A stretch of DNA of 64,000 nucleotides from an uncultured Bacilli bacterium (GTDB lineage: Bacteria; Bacillota_I; Bacilli_A; RF39; UBA660): positions 44,441 through 108,440 of the forward strand of contig CAKOTD010000002.1 of assembly GCA_934120015.1 (NCBI GenBank), in the 5' to 3' direction. The notes beneath the pieces were generated by a model. The model searched no databases and was not told the DNA's origin. It saw only the letters and a program-made list of their open reading frames with translations. The translations under genes and the position numbers were made by a program. This document shows, piece by piece, positions 45,821 to 55,114 of this stretch (position 1 is the stretch's first letter; each line of letters starts with the position of its first letter).

Positions 45821-48316
45821 ATGAATAATAATAATGAAGAAATTAATAAAAATGAATATAATGGTGTTTTTCATGAGAGAGATTCTCATGAAACAAATGA
45901 TATAGTAAAAGAAATTAGTGATTCTTTTCTTGATTATTCAATGAGTGTTATAACATCTCGTGCTATTCCAGATTTAAGAGATGGTTTAAAACCTGTACAT
46001 AGAAGAATTTTATGGTCAATGTTTGAAGAAGGAAATACTCCAGATAAACCTCATAAGAAGAGTGCTACTACAGTTGGATATGTTATGGGACATTATCATC
46101 CACATGGTGATAGTTCAATTTATGAAGCTATGGTACGACTTGCTCAAGACTTTAATCAAAGATATATGTTAGTTGATGGTCATGGTAATTTTGGTAATAT
46201 TGAAGGAGATTCTGCAGCTGCATATCGTTACACAGAGGCAAGACTTTCTAAAATATCTCTTGAAATGTTAAGAGATATTCGTAAAGATACAGTAAATAAG
46301 ATTCCAAATTATGATGAAACAAGTCCTGAACCAGTAGTATTACCTTCAAGATTTCCAAATATTTTGGTTAATGGTTCAATGGGAATTGCCGTAGGTATGG
46401 CAACAAATATTCCACCACATAATTTAGGTGAAGTAATTGATGGATGTGTTGCATATATTGATAATCCGGATATTGATACGTTAGGATTAATGGAATATAT
46501 AAAAGGACCTGATTTTCCTACCGGCGGTATAATTCTTGGAAATTCTGGGATAAAAAGAGCATATGAAACTGGTAGAGGATCGATTACGATTAGGAGTAAA
46601 GCAACAATAGAAGAAAATAATAATCATAACCAAATTGTTATTACAGAAGTTCCATATGGAGTAAATACAATGGAATTAAAAAATAAAGTTGCTGAATTAG
46701 TTCATAATAAAACTATAGAAGGAATTACTGATTATCATACTGATTTAAAAGATGGTGTAAAAATTACAATAACTTTAAAAAAGGATGCAAATGCACAGGT
46801 TGTTTTAAATAATTTATACAAACATACTAATTTTCAATTAAATTATGGAATAATTTTCTTAGTTATTGATATGGGTACTCCAAAAACATTAGGTATCAAA
46901 GATATAATAGCTAAGTATATAGAACATCAAAAGGAAATAATAATAAGAAGAACTAAATATGATCTTGGTAAGGCAGAAGAAAGAGTTCATATATTAGAAG
47001 GTTATAAAATAGCTCAAGATAATATTGATGAAGTTGTTAGAATTATTCGTAATGCTGATAGTGATACAGATGCTAAGGAAAAGTTAATTAGTAAGTTTGG
47101 TCTTGATGATATACAAGCCGAAGCTATTCTTGAATTAAAATTAAGAAAACTAACTGGATTAGAAAGAGATAAAATAATTGCAGAATTAGAAGAACTTATG
47201 ATAGAAATAGCTAAATATCGTGAAATATTATCTGATATTAATAAAGTACTTGCAATTATAAAGGAAGAATTATTGGAAATTAAAGAAAAATATGCTGATG
47301 AAAGAAGAACAAAAATAGATATGACTGCAATTGATTATATTGAAGATGAGTCTTTAATTCCAAATGAAGATGTTATTATTACTCTTACAAATAAAGGTTA
47401 TATAAAGAGAGTAAATTCAGAAAATTATAAAGTTCAAAATCGTGGTGGTGTTGGAATTAAAGCAATGACAACAAATGAAGATGATTTTGCACAATATTTG
47501 GTAAACATGCATTCACATGATTATTTACTATTTTTTACAAATAAAGGAAAGGTATATCGTGTTAAAGGATATGAAATTCCTGAATATAGTAGACAATCAA
47601 AAGGATTGCCAATAATTAATTTATTGGCTTTAGAAAAAAATGAGGTTGTTAAAGGAATGCTTCAAGTTAATTCTGAAGAAAATTGTAAATATATTGTATT
47701 TTGTACACAAAATGGATTAATTAAGAAAACAAATATAGGAGAATTTGATAGTATTAGAAAAAATGGTAAGATTGCTATCACTTTAAAAGACGATGATGAA
47801 TTAATTTCAGTATGTAAGACAAATGGTGAAAATGAGATTTTAATAGCTTCATCGAATGGTAGAATGATTAGATTTAATGAAAATGAAATCAGAATTATGG
47901 GTAGAACAGCATCAGGTGTAAAAGGAATTGATACCTGTGGTGGTATTTGTGTTGGATGTGAAATAGCATCATCATCTCAAAATGTATTAGTAGTAACTGA
48001 AAATGGTTATGGTAAAAAAACTGAAATTGATGAATATCGTATGACACATCGTGGAAGTAAAGGTGTAAAAGCATTAAATATTACTGAAAAAAATGGAAAT
48101 ATTGTTTCATTTAAAATAATTAATGGTGATGAAGATTTAATGATTATCACTGATAGTGGTATAATGATTAAGTTATCGTTAAATCAAGTTTCTCAAACAG
48201 GACGTGTTGCTCAAGGAGTAAAACTAATTAATTTAAAAGATGGACAGAAAGTAAGTACAATTGCTGTTGTTGATAAAGTTGAAGAAATCAGTAATGAAAA
48301 TTCAACAGAAGAATAA
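45821..48316 (+). CDS. gyrA: DNA gyrase subunit A
   Basis: Cleavage-rejoining subunit. Catalytic tyrosine in AAAYRYTEARL (sequence SAAAYRYTEARL near residue 125), QRDR region GHYHPHGDSSIYEAMVRLAQ with S at the classic position 83-like site, and C-terminal beta-pinwheel repeats including the GyrA-box-like QRGGVGIKAM-type sequence (here NRGGVGIKAMTT). About 831 aa. A GTG three codons upstream is part of the RBS AGGAGGTG; ATG 45821 is the start. Confidence 0.97.
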   Translation: MNNNNEEINKNEYNGVFHERDSHETNDIVKEISDSFLDYSMSVITSRAIPDLRDGLKPVHRRILWSMFEEGNTPDKPHKKSATTVGYVMGHYHPHGDSSIYEAMVRLAQDFNQRYMLVDGHGNFGNIEGDSAAAYRYTEARLSKISLEMLRDIRKDTVNKIPNYDETSPEPVVLPSRFPNILVNGSMGIAVGMATNIPPHNLGEVIDGCVAYIDNPDIDTLGLMEYIKGPDFPTGGIILGNSGIKRAYETGRGSITIRSKATIEENNNHNQIVITEVPYGVNTMELKNKVAELVHNKTIEGITDYHTDLKDGVKITITLKKDANAQVVLNNLYKHTNFQLNYGIIFLVIDMGTPKTLGIKDIIAKYIEHQKEIIIRRTKYDLGKAEERVHILEGYKIAQDNIDEVVRIIRNADSDTDAKEKLISKFGLDDIQAEAILELKLRKLTGLERDKIIAELEELMIEIAKYREILSDINKVLAIIKEELLEIKEKYADERRTKIDMTAIDYIEDESLIPNEDVIITLTNKGYIKRVNSENYKVQNRGGVGIKAMTTNEDDFAQYLVNMHSHDYLLFFTNKGKVYRVKGYEIPEYSRQSKGLPIINLLALEKNEVVKGMLQVNSEENCKYIVFCTQNGLIKKTNIGEFDSIRKNGKIAITLKDDDELISVCKTNGENEILIASSNGRMIRFNENEIRIMGRTASGVKGIDTCGGICVGCEIASSSQNVLVVTENGYGKKTEIDEYRMTHRGSKGVKALNITEKNGNIVSFKIINGDEDLMIITDSGIMIKLSLNQVSQTGRVAQGVKLINLKDGQKVSTIAVVDKVEEISNENSTEE

Positions 48317-48317
48317 A

Positions 48318-48333
48318 TGTTTCACGTGAAACA
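48318..48333. other. parS: parS site 1
   Basis: Perfect 16-bp palindrome TGTTTCACGTGAAACA, matching the bacterial parS consensus. Two bases after the gyrA stop. Confidence 0.93.
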
Positions 48334-48360
48334 TAATTAAAAAGAATTAATTTAAAACAA

Positions 48361-48376
48361 TGTTTCACGTGAAACA
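48361..48376. other. parS: parS site 2
   Basis: Identical TGTTTCACGTGAAACA. The flanks (AACAA/TTGTT) extend the palindrome to 26 bp, so it may also act as a gyrA terminator. Confidence 0.93.
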
Positions 48377-48497
48377 TTGTTTTATTATTATGAAAAATAA
48401 TATTTTAAAGAAACTATTATAATAGATAATAACAATAAAAATAAATTTTAGCTATTGTTACCTAAAAAGGTATATTTTGTATAAATATTTATTCTAA

Positions 48498-48513
48498 TGT
48501 TTCACGTGAAACA
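48498..48513. other. parS: parS site 3
   Basis: Identical TGTTTCACGTGAAACA in the gyrA to 48601 gap, with palindromic flanks TAA/TTA. Confidence 0.93.
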
Positions 48514-48600
48514 TTACTTTAATTTAATAATAAAAAGAATACTTGCTGACATATAATATTTAATGTTGTAGTATATTCAAATAAGAAAGGAATTTTAGCT

Positions 48601-48825
48601 ATGGAAAATGAAATATTATTTATAAAAAATTATCCAAATGCAAAAGATTCATATTTGGAAAGTACAATTTTGTCAATGAAAGAACTTGAACTTTTATTTC
48701 ATAAAGTGTTAAAGAAGAATAAAATTATATGCTCCACAAATGAATTTGCCAATGTTATGAATTTAACAATTAATAATGAAAAAAGTAACGAATATATTTT
48801 CGAGCTATTTGAAAAAAATTATTAA
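48601..48825 (+). CDS. Small protein of unknown function in the parS cluster
   Basis: 74-aa acidic protein (MENEILFIKNYPNAKDSYLE start, EYIFELFEKNY end) with no membrane segment and no recognised family. RBS AAAGGAA ten bases before the ATG. It lies between parS sites 3 and 4 and is followed three bases later by another small frame. Confidence 0.5.
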   Translation: MENEILFIKNYPNAKDSYLESTILSMKELELLFHKVLKKNKIICSTNEFANVMNLTINNEKSNEYIFELFEKNY

Positions 48826-48828
48826 ATA

Positions 48829-49119
48829 ATGCAATTAAAAAAAACCGTTTTTAAGAAAAAAATAATAACAGAAATAGAAAAAAATTTTAAAATAAGATTA
48901 AAAAAAGGTCGATTAAAAAATTTTGAAAAGTGTCATTCGGATGCAATGAATTATAATGGATATGATATATTAATAAATTATTTAAGAATATATAAAATGT
49001 GTACAATTACAAAAATTGTAATAGATAATCATATGTTTATAAATTGTAATGAAGAACCTTATGATATAGATGATGTAAATACTCCTATTTCTTATACTGA
49101 TATGCAAGCGTTTATGTAA
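48829..49119 (+). CDS. Small basic protein of unknown function in the parS cluster
   Basis: 96-aa frame, very Lys-rich in its first 35 residues (KKTVFKKKIITEIEKNF), with a more ordinary rest ending ISYTDMQAFM. There is no RBS, but the start lies three bases after the previous stop, so re-initiation is possible. No family recognised. Whether it is translated is uncertain. Confidence 0.4.
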   Translation: MQLKKTVFKKKIITEIEKNFKIRLKKGRLKNFEKCHSDAMNYNGYDILINYLRIYKMCTITKIVIDNHMFINCNEEPYDIDDVNTPISYTDMQAFM

Positions 49120-49141
49120 GAAAAATAATAATATAAATCAA

Positions 49142-49157
49142 TGTTTCACGTGAAACA
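49142..49157. other. parS: parS site 4
   Basis: Identical TGTTTCACGTGAAACA, flanked by CAA/TTG, after the stop of the 96-aa frame; the extended palindrome followed by ATTTTTTAAT could double as a terminator. Confidence 0.93.
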
Positions 49158-49254
49158 TTGATTTTTTAATAAAAGATTACAATTATTATTATAATAATTA
49201 ATATATGATAAAAATATTAGATATTATTATATAGTTTTTTTAACTTGTAATTAA

Positions 49255-49270
49255 TGTTTCACGTGAAACA
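49255..49270. other. parS: parS site 5
   Basis: Identical TGTTTCACGTGAAACA with palindromic flanks AATTAA/TTAATT, 57 bases before the SRP RNA gene. Confidence 0.93.
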
Positions 49271-49327
49271 TTAATTATTATATTTAATATAGTTGCCAAA
49301 AATTATAAAAAATGCAATAATATAAAT

Positions 49328-49399
49328 GCACAACATTAATGTTTGAAACAGGTCAGAATCGGAAGGTAGCAGCCTTAAAAACCTCTTAATGTGTGTGCT
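49328..49399 (+). ncRNA. ffs: Signal recognition particle RNA (small bacterial type)
   Basis: Contains the SRP domain IV core GGTCAGAATCGGAAGGTAGC, with the conserved GGAA tetraloop and AGCAGCC. The ends pair (GCACAACATTAA with TTAATGTGTGTGC) and a T-run follows at 49400. Length near 72 nt, so it lacks the Alu domain of Bacillus scRNA. Position between tadA-dnaX region and gyrA agrees with Bacilli, where scr precedes dnaX. Confidence 0.92.
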
Positions 49400-49427
49400 T
49401 TTTTTTATAAAAATACTGAGGTGATTT

Positions 49428-49865
49428 ATGATAGATTATATGCAAATAGCTATAAAAGAAGCAAAAAAGTCTTTAAAATTTGATGATGTACCTGTTGGAT
49501 GTGTAATAGTACAAAAAAATAAAATAGTAGCAAAGGCTTATAATAAAAAAGAAAAAAATAAGTGTATTACAAGACATGCAGAAGTTATTGCTATAGAAAA
49601 GGCATGTAAAAAGCTTGGTACATGGCATTTAGATGATTGTACAATATATACTACTTTAGAACCATGTTTAATGTGTACTACTATTATTTCTCAGAGCAGA
49701 ATAAAAAATGTTATATATGCTTTGAAAAATGATTTCCATGAAGATTTGTTTGATTTTATTGGAAGAGTAGAACCATTAGCTAAAAAAGTTAATAAGAATA
49801 AAGGAAGTTTTGAAAAAGAATCATTAGAAATGATTCAAAATTTTTTTCAAAAAAAAAGAAAATAA
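49428..49865 (+). CDS. tadA: tRNA-specific adenosine deaminase TadA
   Basis: Zinc deaminase that makes inosine-34 in tRNA-Arg(ACG). Motifs HAEVIAIEKA (H-A-E) and EPCLMCTTII (PCxxC). 145 aa. GAGGTG precedes ATG 49428. Here ffs lies before tadA; in Bacillus tadA precedes it. Confidence 0.95.
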   Translation: MIDYMQIAIKEAKKSLKFDDVPVGCVIVQKNKIVAKAYNKKEKNKCITRHAEVIAIEKACKKLGTWHLDDCTIYTTLEPCLMCTTIISQSRIKNVIYALKNDFHEDLFDFIGRVEPLAKKVNKNKGSFEKESLEMIQNFFQKKRK

Positions 49866-49895
49866 TGATATAATTCTATAATGGGAAGTGGTTAT

Positions 49896-51512
49896 ATGTA
49901 TCAAGCTTTATATAGAAAATATAGACCTAAAACTTTAAGTGAGATAGCAGGACAAGATGTAATTGTTCGTATATTAACAAATGCTATTAATAATAATCAA
50001 ATTAGTCATGCTTATTTATTTTGTGGACCAAGAGGAACAGGAAAGACAAGTATTGCTAAAATTATAGCAAAAATAATTAATTGTTCTGATTTAAAAGATA
50101 TGAAACCATGTGATAAATGTCAAAGTTGTATAGAATTTAATCAAAAAAGTAATACTGATATAATTGAAATAGATGCAGCATCAAATAATGGTGTTGATGA
50201 AATAAGAGAATTAAAAAATAAGATTAATTTAGTCCCAAATTTAGGAAAATATAAAATATATATAATTGATGAAGTGCATATGCTTACAATTGGAGCATTT
50301 AATGCTTTATTAAAAACATTAGAAGAACCACCTGCACATGCAATATTTATATTAGCAACTACTGAACCACATAAAATTCCTATTACTATTCTTTCAAGAT
50401 GTCAAAGACTAGATTTTAAGAAAATATCACAAAATGCAATATATGAAAGATTAAGATATATATGTGATGAAGAAAAAATAAATGCTACGAATGAATCTTT
50501 AATAAAAATAGCTTCATTATGTGATGGTGGAATGAGGGATTCAATAAGCATGTTAGATAAGTTACTAGCGTATACTAATAATAATATTGATGCTTCTGAT
50601 GTCATTGAAATCAATGGATTAGTTTCAAATGAAGAACTTGAAGAATTATTAAATCTAATTGATAATAAAAATTACAAAATGATTTTTGAGGTGTTAGAAA
50701 AATATAATAGTAATGGAAAAAATTTTAGTAAGTTATGTGAAGAACTAATTTTATGTTTAAGAAATAAAATGGTATCAGAAATAGAAAGTAATAATAATAT
50801 TAATAATGTAGATAGATATGTTAAGTATATTAATGTATTTAATGACATAATTACACAAATTAAAAATTGTAGTAATCAAAAGGTTATAATGGAAACAAAT
50901 TTGATAAAATTAATGGCAGTTAATGATGAAAATAAAAAAGAAAAAAAGCCAGAAGATGAAACATTTAAACAAGAAACTAAGAAAATTGTAAAAATAGAAA
51001 CTTATGAAAATAAGAAAGAAGAAAAAAAAGAACTAAATGAAGATTATTTAAAAAATTTAGAAAAATTGAAAATAGTTCGTATAAATAATACTTTGAGTAA
51101 GTTTGATAAAAAGAAAATTATTGAGTATAAAAAGCAGTTAGAAAAGATAGATAATTTTATAATAGATCCAGATTATAGTGATTTAGCAGGAATAATATTA
51201 GATGGTAATTTAAAGGCTGCAAGTGAAGAAAATGCTATATTTATTTATGAAAGTTCAAATGTAGCTATAGATTTTAATTGTAAAATTTTACAAATAGAAA
51301 ATTTATTAGATAAAATTAATTTAAAAATTAAAGTAATTGCTACAGATATTGATGAATGGGAAGAAATTAAAAAAGAATATAATTCGAAAACAAAGAAATA
51401 TAATTATAATGATGATCAAAATTTAATAAAAATGTTATTTAATAGTACTGAAAGTAATCAAAAAAATAGTATTGAGACTATGTTTGATGATATAATAAAA
51501 TATGATAAATAG
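49896..51512 (+). CDS. dnaX: DNA polymerase III subunits gamma/tau
   Basis: Clamp-loader ATPase. Starts MYQALYRKYRPKTLSEIAGQ; Walker A CGPRGTGKTSIAKII, the zinc cysteines CDKCQSC, and YIIDEVHMLTIGAFNALLK, followed by sensor SRCQRLDFK. The C-terminal part (after about 340) is Lys/Glu-rich linker plus a tau-like domain. 538 aa. An ATG five codons upstream contains the GGAAGTGG site, so ATG 49896 is preferred. Confidence 0.95.
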   Translation: MYQALYRKYRPKTLSEIAGQDVIVRILTNAINNNQISHAYLFCGPRGTGKTSIAKIIAKIINCSDLKDMKPCDKCQSCIEFNQKSNTDIIEIDAASNNGVDEIRELKNKINLVPNLGKYKIYIIDEVHMLTIGAFNALLKTLEEPPAHAIFILATTEPHKIPITILSRCQRLDFKKISQNAIYERLRYICDEEKINATNESLIKIASLCDGGMRDSISMLDKLLAYTNNNIDASDVIEINGLVSNEELEELLNLIDNKNYKMIFEVLEKYNSNGKNFSKLCEELILCLRNKMVSEIESNNNINNVDRYVKYINVFNDIITQIKNCSNQKVIMETNLIKLMAVNDENKKEKKPEDETFKQETKKIVKIETYENKKEEKKELNEDYLKNLEKLKIVRINNTLSKFDKKKIIEYKKQLEKIDNFIIDPDYSDLAGIILDGNLKAASEENAIFIYESSNVAIDFNCKILQIENLLDKINLKIKVIATDIDEWEEIKKEYNSKTKKYNYNDDQNLIKMLFNSTESNQKNSIETMFDDIIKYDK

Positions 51513-51527
51513 AAAAGAGGTCTTATA

Positions 51528-51824
51528 ATGAATATACAAGCAATGATGAGGCAAGCCCAAAAAATGCAAAAAGATATGATGGAAGCAAAAGATAAAATTG
51601 ATAAAATGATTTTTGAATCAACAAAATCATTTGTTACTGTAAGAGTAAATGGGAAAAAAGAGGTAACTGAAGTAATTATTTCCCAAGAAAATTTGGATAA
51701 AGAAGATATAGAAATTTTACAGGATTTAATAATAGTTGCTATAAACGAAGCAAATAGTCAAGTTGACAAAGAAACTGAAAAACAAATGGGTAAATATACA
51801 CAGGGAATGCCAGGGTTATTTTAA
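51528..51824 (+). CDS. Nucleoid-associated protein, YbaB/EbfC family
   Basis: 98-aa small DNA-binding dimer. Begins MNIQAMMRQAQKMQKDMMEA and ends KYTQGMPGLF, both typical of the family. RBS AGAGG. It shares one base with recR (TAATG) in the standard dnaX-ybaB-recR operon. Confidence 0.95.
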   Translation: MNIQAMMRQAQKMQKDMMEAKDKIDKMIFESTKSFVTVRVNGKKEVTEVIISQENLDKEDIEILQDLIIVAINEANSQVDKETEKQMGKYTQGMPGLF

Positions 51825-52429
51825 TGAATTATCCTACTACAATAAATAATTTAATTGAATGTTTTAAACATTTACCTGGAATTGGTGAAAGAACTGCTGA
51901 AAGATTAGTTTTATCACTATTAGATGCGGATGATAGTTTAATTGATTTATTTTCACAATCATTATCAAGTTTAAAACAAAATGTAAAGCGTTGTGAATGT
52001 TGTTATAGTTATACAGAAAATAGTTTGTGTAATATTTGTTCTGATAAAAATAGAAACACTGAAATTATATGTGTAGTTGAAAATCCTAAAGATGTTATTG
52101 CAATAGAAAAAATAGGAACTTTTCATGGAAGATATCATGTTTTGGATGGCTTAATTTCTCCTATTAATGGTAAAAATCCAGAAGATTTGAATATAAAAAA
52201 TTTAATTCAAAAGGTAAACAATGAAAATGTGAAGGAAATTATTTTTGCTTTAACGCCAAACATAGAAGGAGAAACAACAGCTCTTTACATAACGAAAAAG
52301 TTATCAAATTCAAATTTAAAAATTTCAAAAATTGCTCATGGTGTTCCACTTGGAGCAAATATGGATTATATAGATTCTTTGACTTTAGAAATGGCGTTAG
52401 AAAATAGAACTATTATATCTAATTCATAA
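51824..52429 (+). CDS. recR: Recombination protein RecR
   Basis: Recombinational repair protein working with RecF/RecO. Helix-hairpin-helix LPGIGERTAERLVL, zinc finger CECCYSYTENSLCNIC and a Toprim domain starting ICVVENPKDVIAIEK. 201 aa, complete. One-base overlap with ybaB. Confidence 0.97.
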   Translation: MNYPTTINNLIECFKHLPGIGERTAERLVLSLLDADDSLIDLFSQSLSSLKQNVKRCECCYSYTENSLCNICSDKNRNTEIICVVENPKDVIAIEKIGTFHGRYHVLDGLISPINGKNPEDLNIKNLIQKVNNENVKEIIFALTPNIEGETTALYITKKLSNSNLKISKIAHGVPLGANMDYIDSLTLEMALENRTIISNS

Positions 52430-52468
52430 AAAAAGAACTTGTACATACCATGTATTGAGGTGTTTAAA

Positions 52469-52657
52469 TTGTTTAAAAAAATATTTTCTGTAGTAAAAAA
52501 AATAGTATTTTACTCTTTTTTGTTATATGGCTATAATTTATTAGCTCAACCTTTAAAAATAATAGTTCCTATAAATTTAATAACAGTAGGATCGTTAACT
52601 ATTTTTGGCGTACCAGCTTTATTTTCTTTAATAGCAATTTATGTCATAATGTATTGA
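52469..52657 (+). CDS. bofA: BofA-like membrane protein (pro-sigma-K processing inhibitor family)
   Basis: 62-aa protein with two hydrophobic helices; the C-terminal part IIVPINLITVGSLTIFGVPA resembles the conserved BofA segment (P-x-N-x-x-T...G-x-P-G/A). In Bacillus bofA lies just after recR, as here. The most likely start is TTG 52469, six bases after GAGGTG; upstream TTG and GTG codons are less well placed. BofA restrains SpoIVFB during sporulation. Whether this organism sporulates is not shown by the window. Confidence 0.72.
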   Translation: MFKKIFSVVKKIVFYSFLLYGYNLLAQPLKIIVPINLITVGSLTIFGVPALFSLIAIYVIMY

Positions 52658-52665
52658 GGTGTTAT

Positions 52666-53619
52666 ATGTTGGAAAAGTATCAAAAACAACAACCATTTGC
52701 TACTAAAATTTTTATGCATGAGATTAATTCTAATCATCATTCACATGCATACTTAATTGAAACAAATGGGTATACAGATGGTTTTGGTTTTGCTATAGCA
52801 ATGGCTAAAACTCTTTTTTGCGTTAAGACAGACGATTGTAAAAAATTATACAATTTAATAGATGAAAATAATTTTCCAGAATTAAAAATTATAGATCCGG
52901 AAGGATTAGTAATTAAAAAAGAAGAAATAGATGAATTGCAAATTGAATTTGCTAGAAAACCTTTATATAGTGATAAAAAAGTGTATATTATTAATGCTGC
53001 TGAAAGAATGAATCAATCGGCATCAAATTCTTTGTTAAAATTTTTAGAAGAACCGAATCAAGATATAGTAGCAATTTTAATTACAAATAATATTAATGAA
53101 ATGTTAGAAACTATTGTTTCAAGATGTCAAATTCTTTCTTTAATCAAAGAAAATATTAATATTACTGATTTAAATTTAGTTGAAAGAATATGTTTTTCTA
53201 TTAATGTAAAAAAAGAAAAATTAATTAGTATATTTGGTGAAGATGAAAATTTGACTAATCTTTTAAAATGTATAGATTTTGTAAATTATTATGAAAAAAA
53301 TCACCTTGATTCCTTCTTTTATCTAAATAAACATTGGTTTGATTTCTATAAAGATAAAGATCAATTTGATGTTGCATATTCCATTATTTTATTATACTAT
53401 ATTGATATTCTGAAATTAATTAGTGATTATAAAGTTGAAGTATTTAAGGAATATGAAACAGAAATAAAAGAAATAGCAAATAATAATTCAATACAATCTA
53501 TCTGTAATAAAATATCGTGGATTATAGAATTAAGAAATAGGGTAAAACAGAATAACAATCTTAACTTGCTTATGGACAAGCTTTTAATAGAATTTGGAAG
53601 GTGTGATCACTTTGTGTAA
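52666..53619 (+). CDS. holB: DNA polymerase III delta' subunit
   Basis: Clamp-loader subunit. It resembles DnaX in its N-terminal ATPase fold but lacks a working P-loop. The motif NQSASNSLLKFLEEPNQDIVA is typical of delta', followed by SRCQILSL. 317 aa. ATG 52666 follows GAGGTG by four bases. tmk, which often precedes holB in Bacilli, is absent at this position. Confidence 0.93.
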   Translation: MLEKYQKQQPFATKIFMHEINSNHHSHAYLIETNGYTDGFGFAIAMAKTLFCVKTDDCKKLYNLIDENNFPELKIIDPEGLVIKKEEIDELQIEFARKPLYSDKKVYIINAAERMNQSASNSLLKFLEEPNQDIVAILITNNINEMLETIVSRCQILSLIKENINITDLNLVERICFSINVKKEKLISIFGEDENLTNLLKCIDFVNYYEKNHLDSFFYLNKHWFDFYKDKDQFDVAYSIILLYYIDILKLISDYKVEVFKEYETEIKEIANNNSIQSICNKISWIIELRNRVKQNNNLNLLMDKLLIEFGRCDHFV

Positions 53620-54400
53620 TATTGTCAAAATAGAATTTTTTAATAGAAAAACATGTTATTGTGCTGTTGAAAGTTATAATTTAAAGCTTAATTTAACAGT
53701 AATCGTTAAAACTGATAAGGGTTTAGAATTTGGAACAGTCGTAGAATTTATGAAACCAGAATTTGAAATAGTTAACTGTGAAAACAATAAAATTATTCGA
53801 ATAGCAACTAAACAAGATTATCAAAAGCACTTACAAAATATTAAAGAACAAGAAAAGGCCTTAATTAAATGCAAAGATTTAAGTATTAAACATGATTTAA
53901 ATATTCAGATTTTAGATGCATATTTTACATTTGATAGAAATCAGCTTTTATTTAGATTTATTTCTGATAGTAGGATAGATTTTCGTAATTTGGCAAAAGA
54001 TTTAGCCTCATATTATAAAACTAGAATAGAATTAAGACAAATTGGTATTCGTGATAAAGCAAAGGAAGTTGGTGGAATAGGTGTTTGTGGTAGAGAATTA
54101 TGTTGTAAAAAATTTCTAAAAGATATTAATTCAGTATCAATTAGTATGGCAAAAAACCAATCTATTTCATTAAATCCAAATAAAATTAATGGTTGTTGTG
54201 GTAGACTATTATGTTGCTTAAATTATGAAGATAATGTTTATAAGGAATGTCGTATGCAGTTGCCAAAAGTAGGAGATAAAGTAAAGCTTAATAATGAAGT
54301 TGGTACTGTTGTATCCGTTGATGTTTTAAATATGTCATATGATGTTGAACTGTCAAAAAATAATATTGTAAAGGAATATGTAAATGGAAGTACTAAATGA
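53612..54400 (+). CDS. ricT: PSP1-domain protein RicT/YaaT
   Basis: About 262-aa protein of the PSP1 superfamily. It carries the cysteine pairs GVCGRELCCKKF and GCCGRLLCCLNYE that in Bacillus RicT help hold iron-sulfur clusters of the RicAFT complex, which controls RNase Y-dependent processing and competence/sporulation. TTG 53612 is the likely start (GGAAGGTG upstream, overlapping the holB end); longer frames begin with TTG or GTG. yabA, normally next in Bacilli, is missing. Confidence 0.92.
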   Translation: MCNIVKIEFFNRKTCYCAVESYNLKLNLTVIVKTDKGLEFGTVVEFMKPEFEIVNCENNKIIRIATKQDYQKHLQNIKEQEKALIKCKDLSIKHDLNIQILDAYFTFDRNQLLFRFISDSRIDFRNLAKDLASYYKTRIELRQIGIRDKAKEVGGIGVCGRELCCKKFLKDINSVSISMAKNQSISLNPNKINGCCGRLLCCLNYEDNVYKECRMQLPKVGDKVKLNNEVGTVVSVDVLNMSYDVELSKNNIVKEYVNGSTK

Positions 54401-55103
54401 TTTATTAGACTACAAAGGTCTTAAAATATATCAAAATACAGAAATGTTTAGTTTTTCACTTGATTCTGTTTTGCTAGCAAATTTTGTGAAAATAAAAAAA
54501 GACACTAAAAAAATCTTAGATATTGGGACTGGGAATGCTCCTATACCTTTAATTCTTTCAACAAAAACAAAATCAGAAATATATGGTGTAGAAATTCAAG
54601 AGCAAGTATGTGATTTAGCATATAGAAGTGTAAAATACAATGAATTAGATAAGCAAATTAAAATAATTAATAATGATATAATGAGCCAAGTAGATATCTG
54701 GCAAAATGAAATGTTTGATATAATTACTTGTAACCCACCTTTTTTTCCGGTAACCGAAAATGTAAAGTTATGTGATAGCAAGTGGAAACAGATTGCAAGA
54801 CATGAACTTTATTTAGATGTTGATAAAATAATTAGGGTGAGCCGAAAATTATTAAAAAACAATGGCTCATTATATATTGTTCATAGACCTGAAAGATTAA
54901 GTTATATTTTAGATATTATGAGAAAAGGAAACATTGAACCAAAGAGAATTCAGTTTGTTCATCCTAAGAAAAATATATCTGCTAATATAGTATTAATAGA
55001 AGGAATTAAGATGGGAAAATTGGGTATAGAAGTTGAATATCCAATTGTTTCACATAATAATGATGGTACTTATACCGAAGAAATTAAGAAAATGTTTAGA
55101 TAG
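54384..55103 (+). CDS. tRNA1(Val) adenine-N6 methyltransferase family (YabB/TrmN6-like)
   Basis: 239-aa SAM-dependent methyltransferase. SAM motif ILDIGTGNAPIPLIL and catalytic DIITCNPPFFP (NPPF of N6-adenine enzymes). Starts MEVLNDLLDYKGLKIYQ; overlaps the ricT end by 17 bases with AAGGAA upstream. It probably methylates A37 of a tRNA; target not proven. Confidence 0.92.
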   Translation: MEVLNDLLDYKGLKIYQNTEMFSFSLDSVLLANFVKIKKDTKKILDIGTGNAPIPLILSTKTKSEIYGVEIQEQVCDLAYRSVKYNELDKQIKIINNDIMSQVDIWQNEMFDIITCNPPFFPVTENVKLCDSKWKQIARHELYLDVDKIIRVSRKLLKNNGSLYIVHRPERLSYILDIMRKGNIEPKRIQFVHPKKNISANIVLIEGIKMGKLGIEVEYPIVSHNNDGTYTEEIKKMFR

Positions 55104-55114
55104 AAGGTGTAATA

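Noticed and set aside
48361..48376. parS palindromes considered only as transcription terminators
   Set aside because: Some have paired flanks and could also terminate, but five identical copies of the exact parS 16-mer are not explained by termination.
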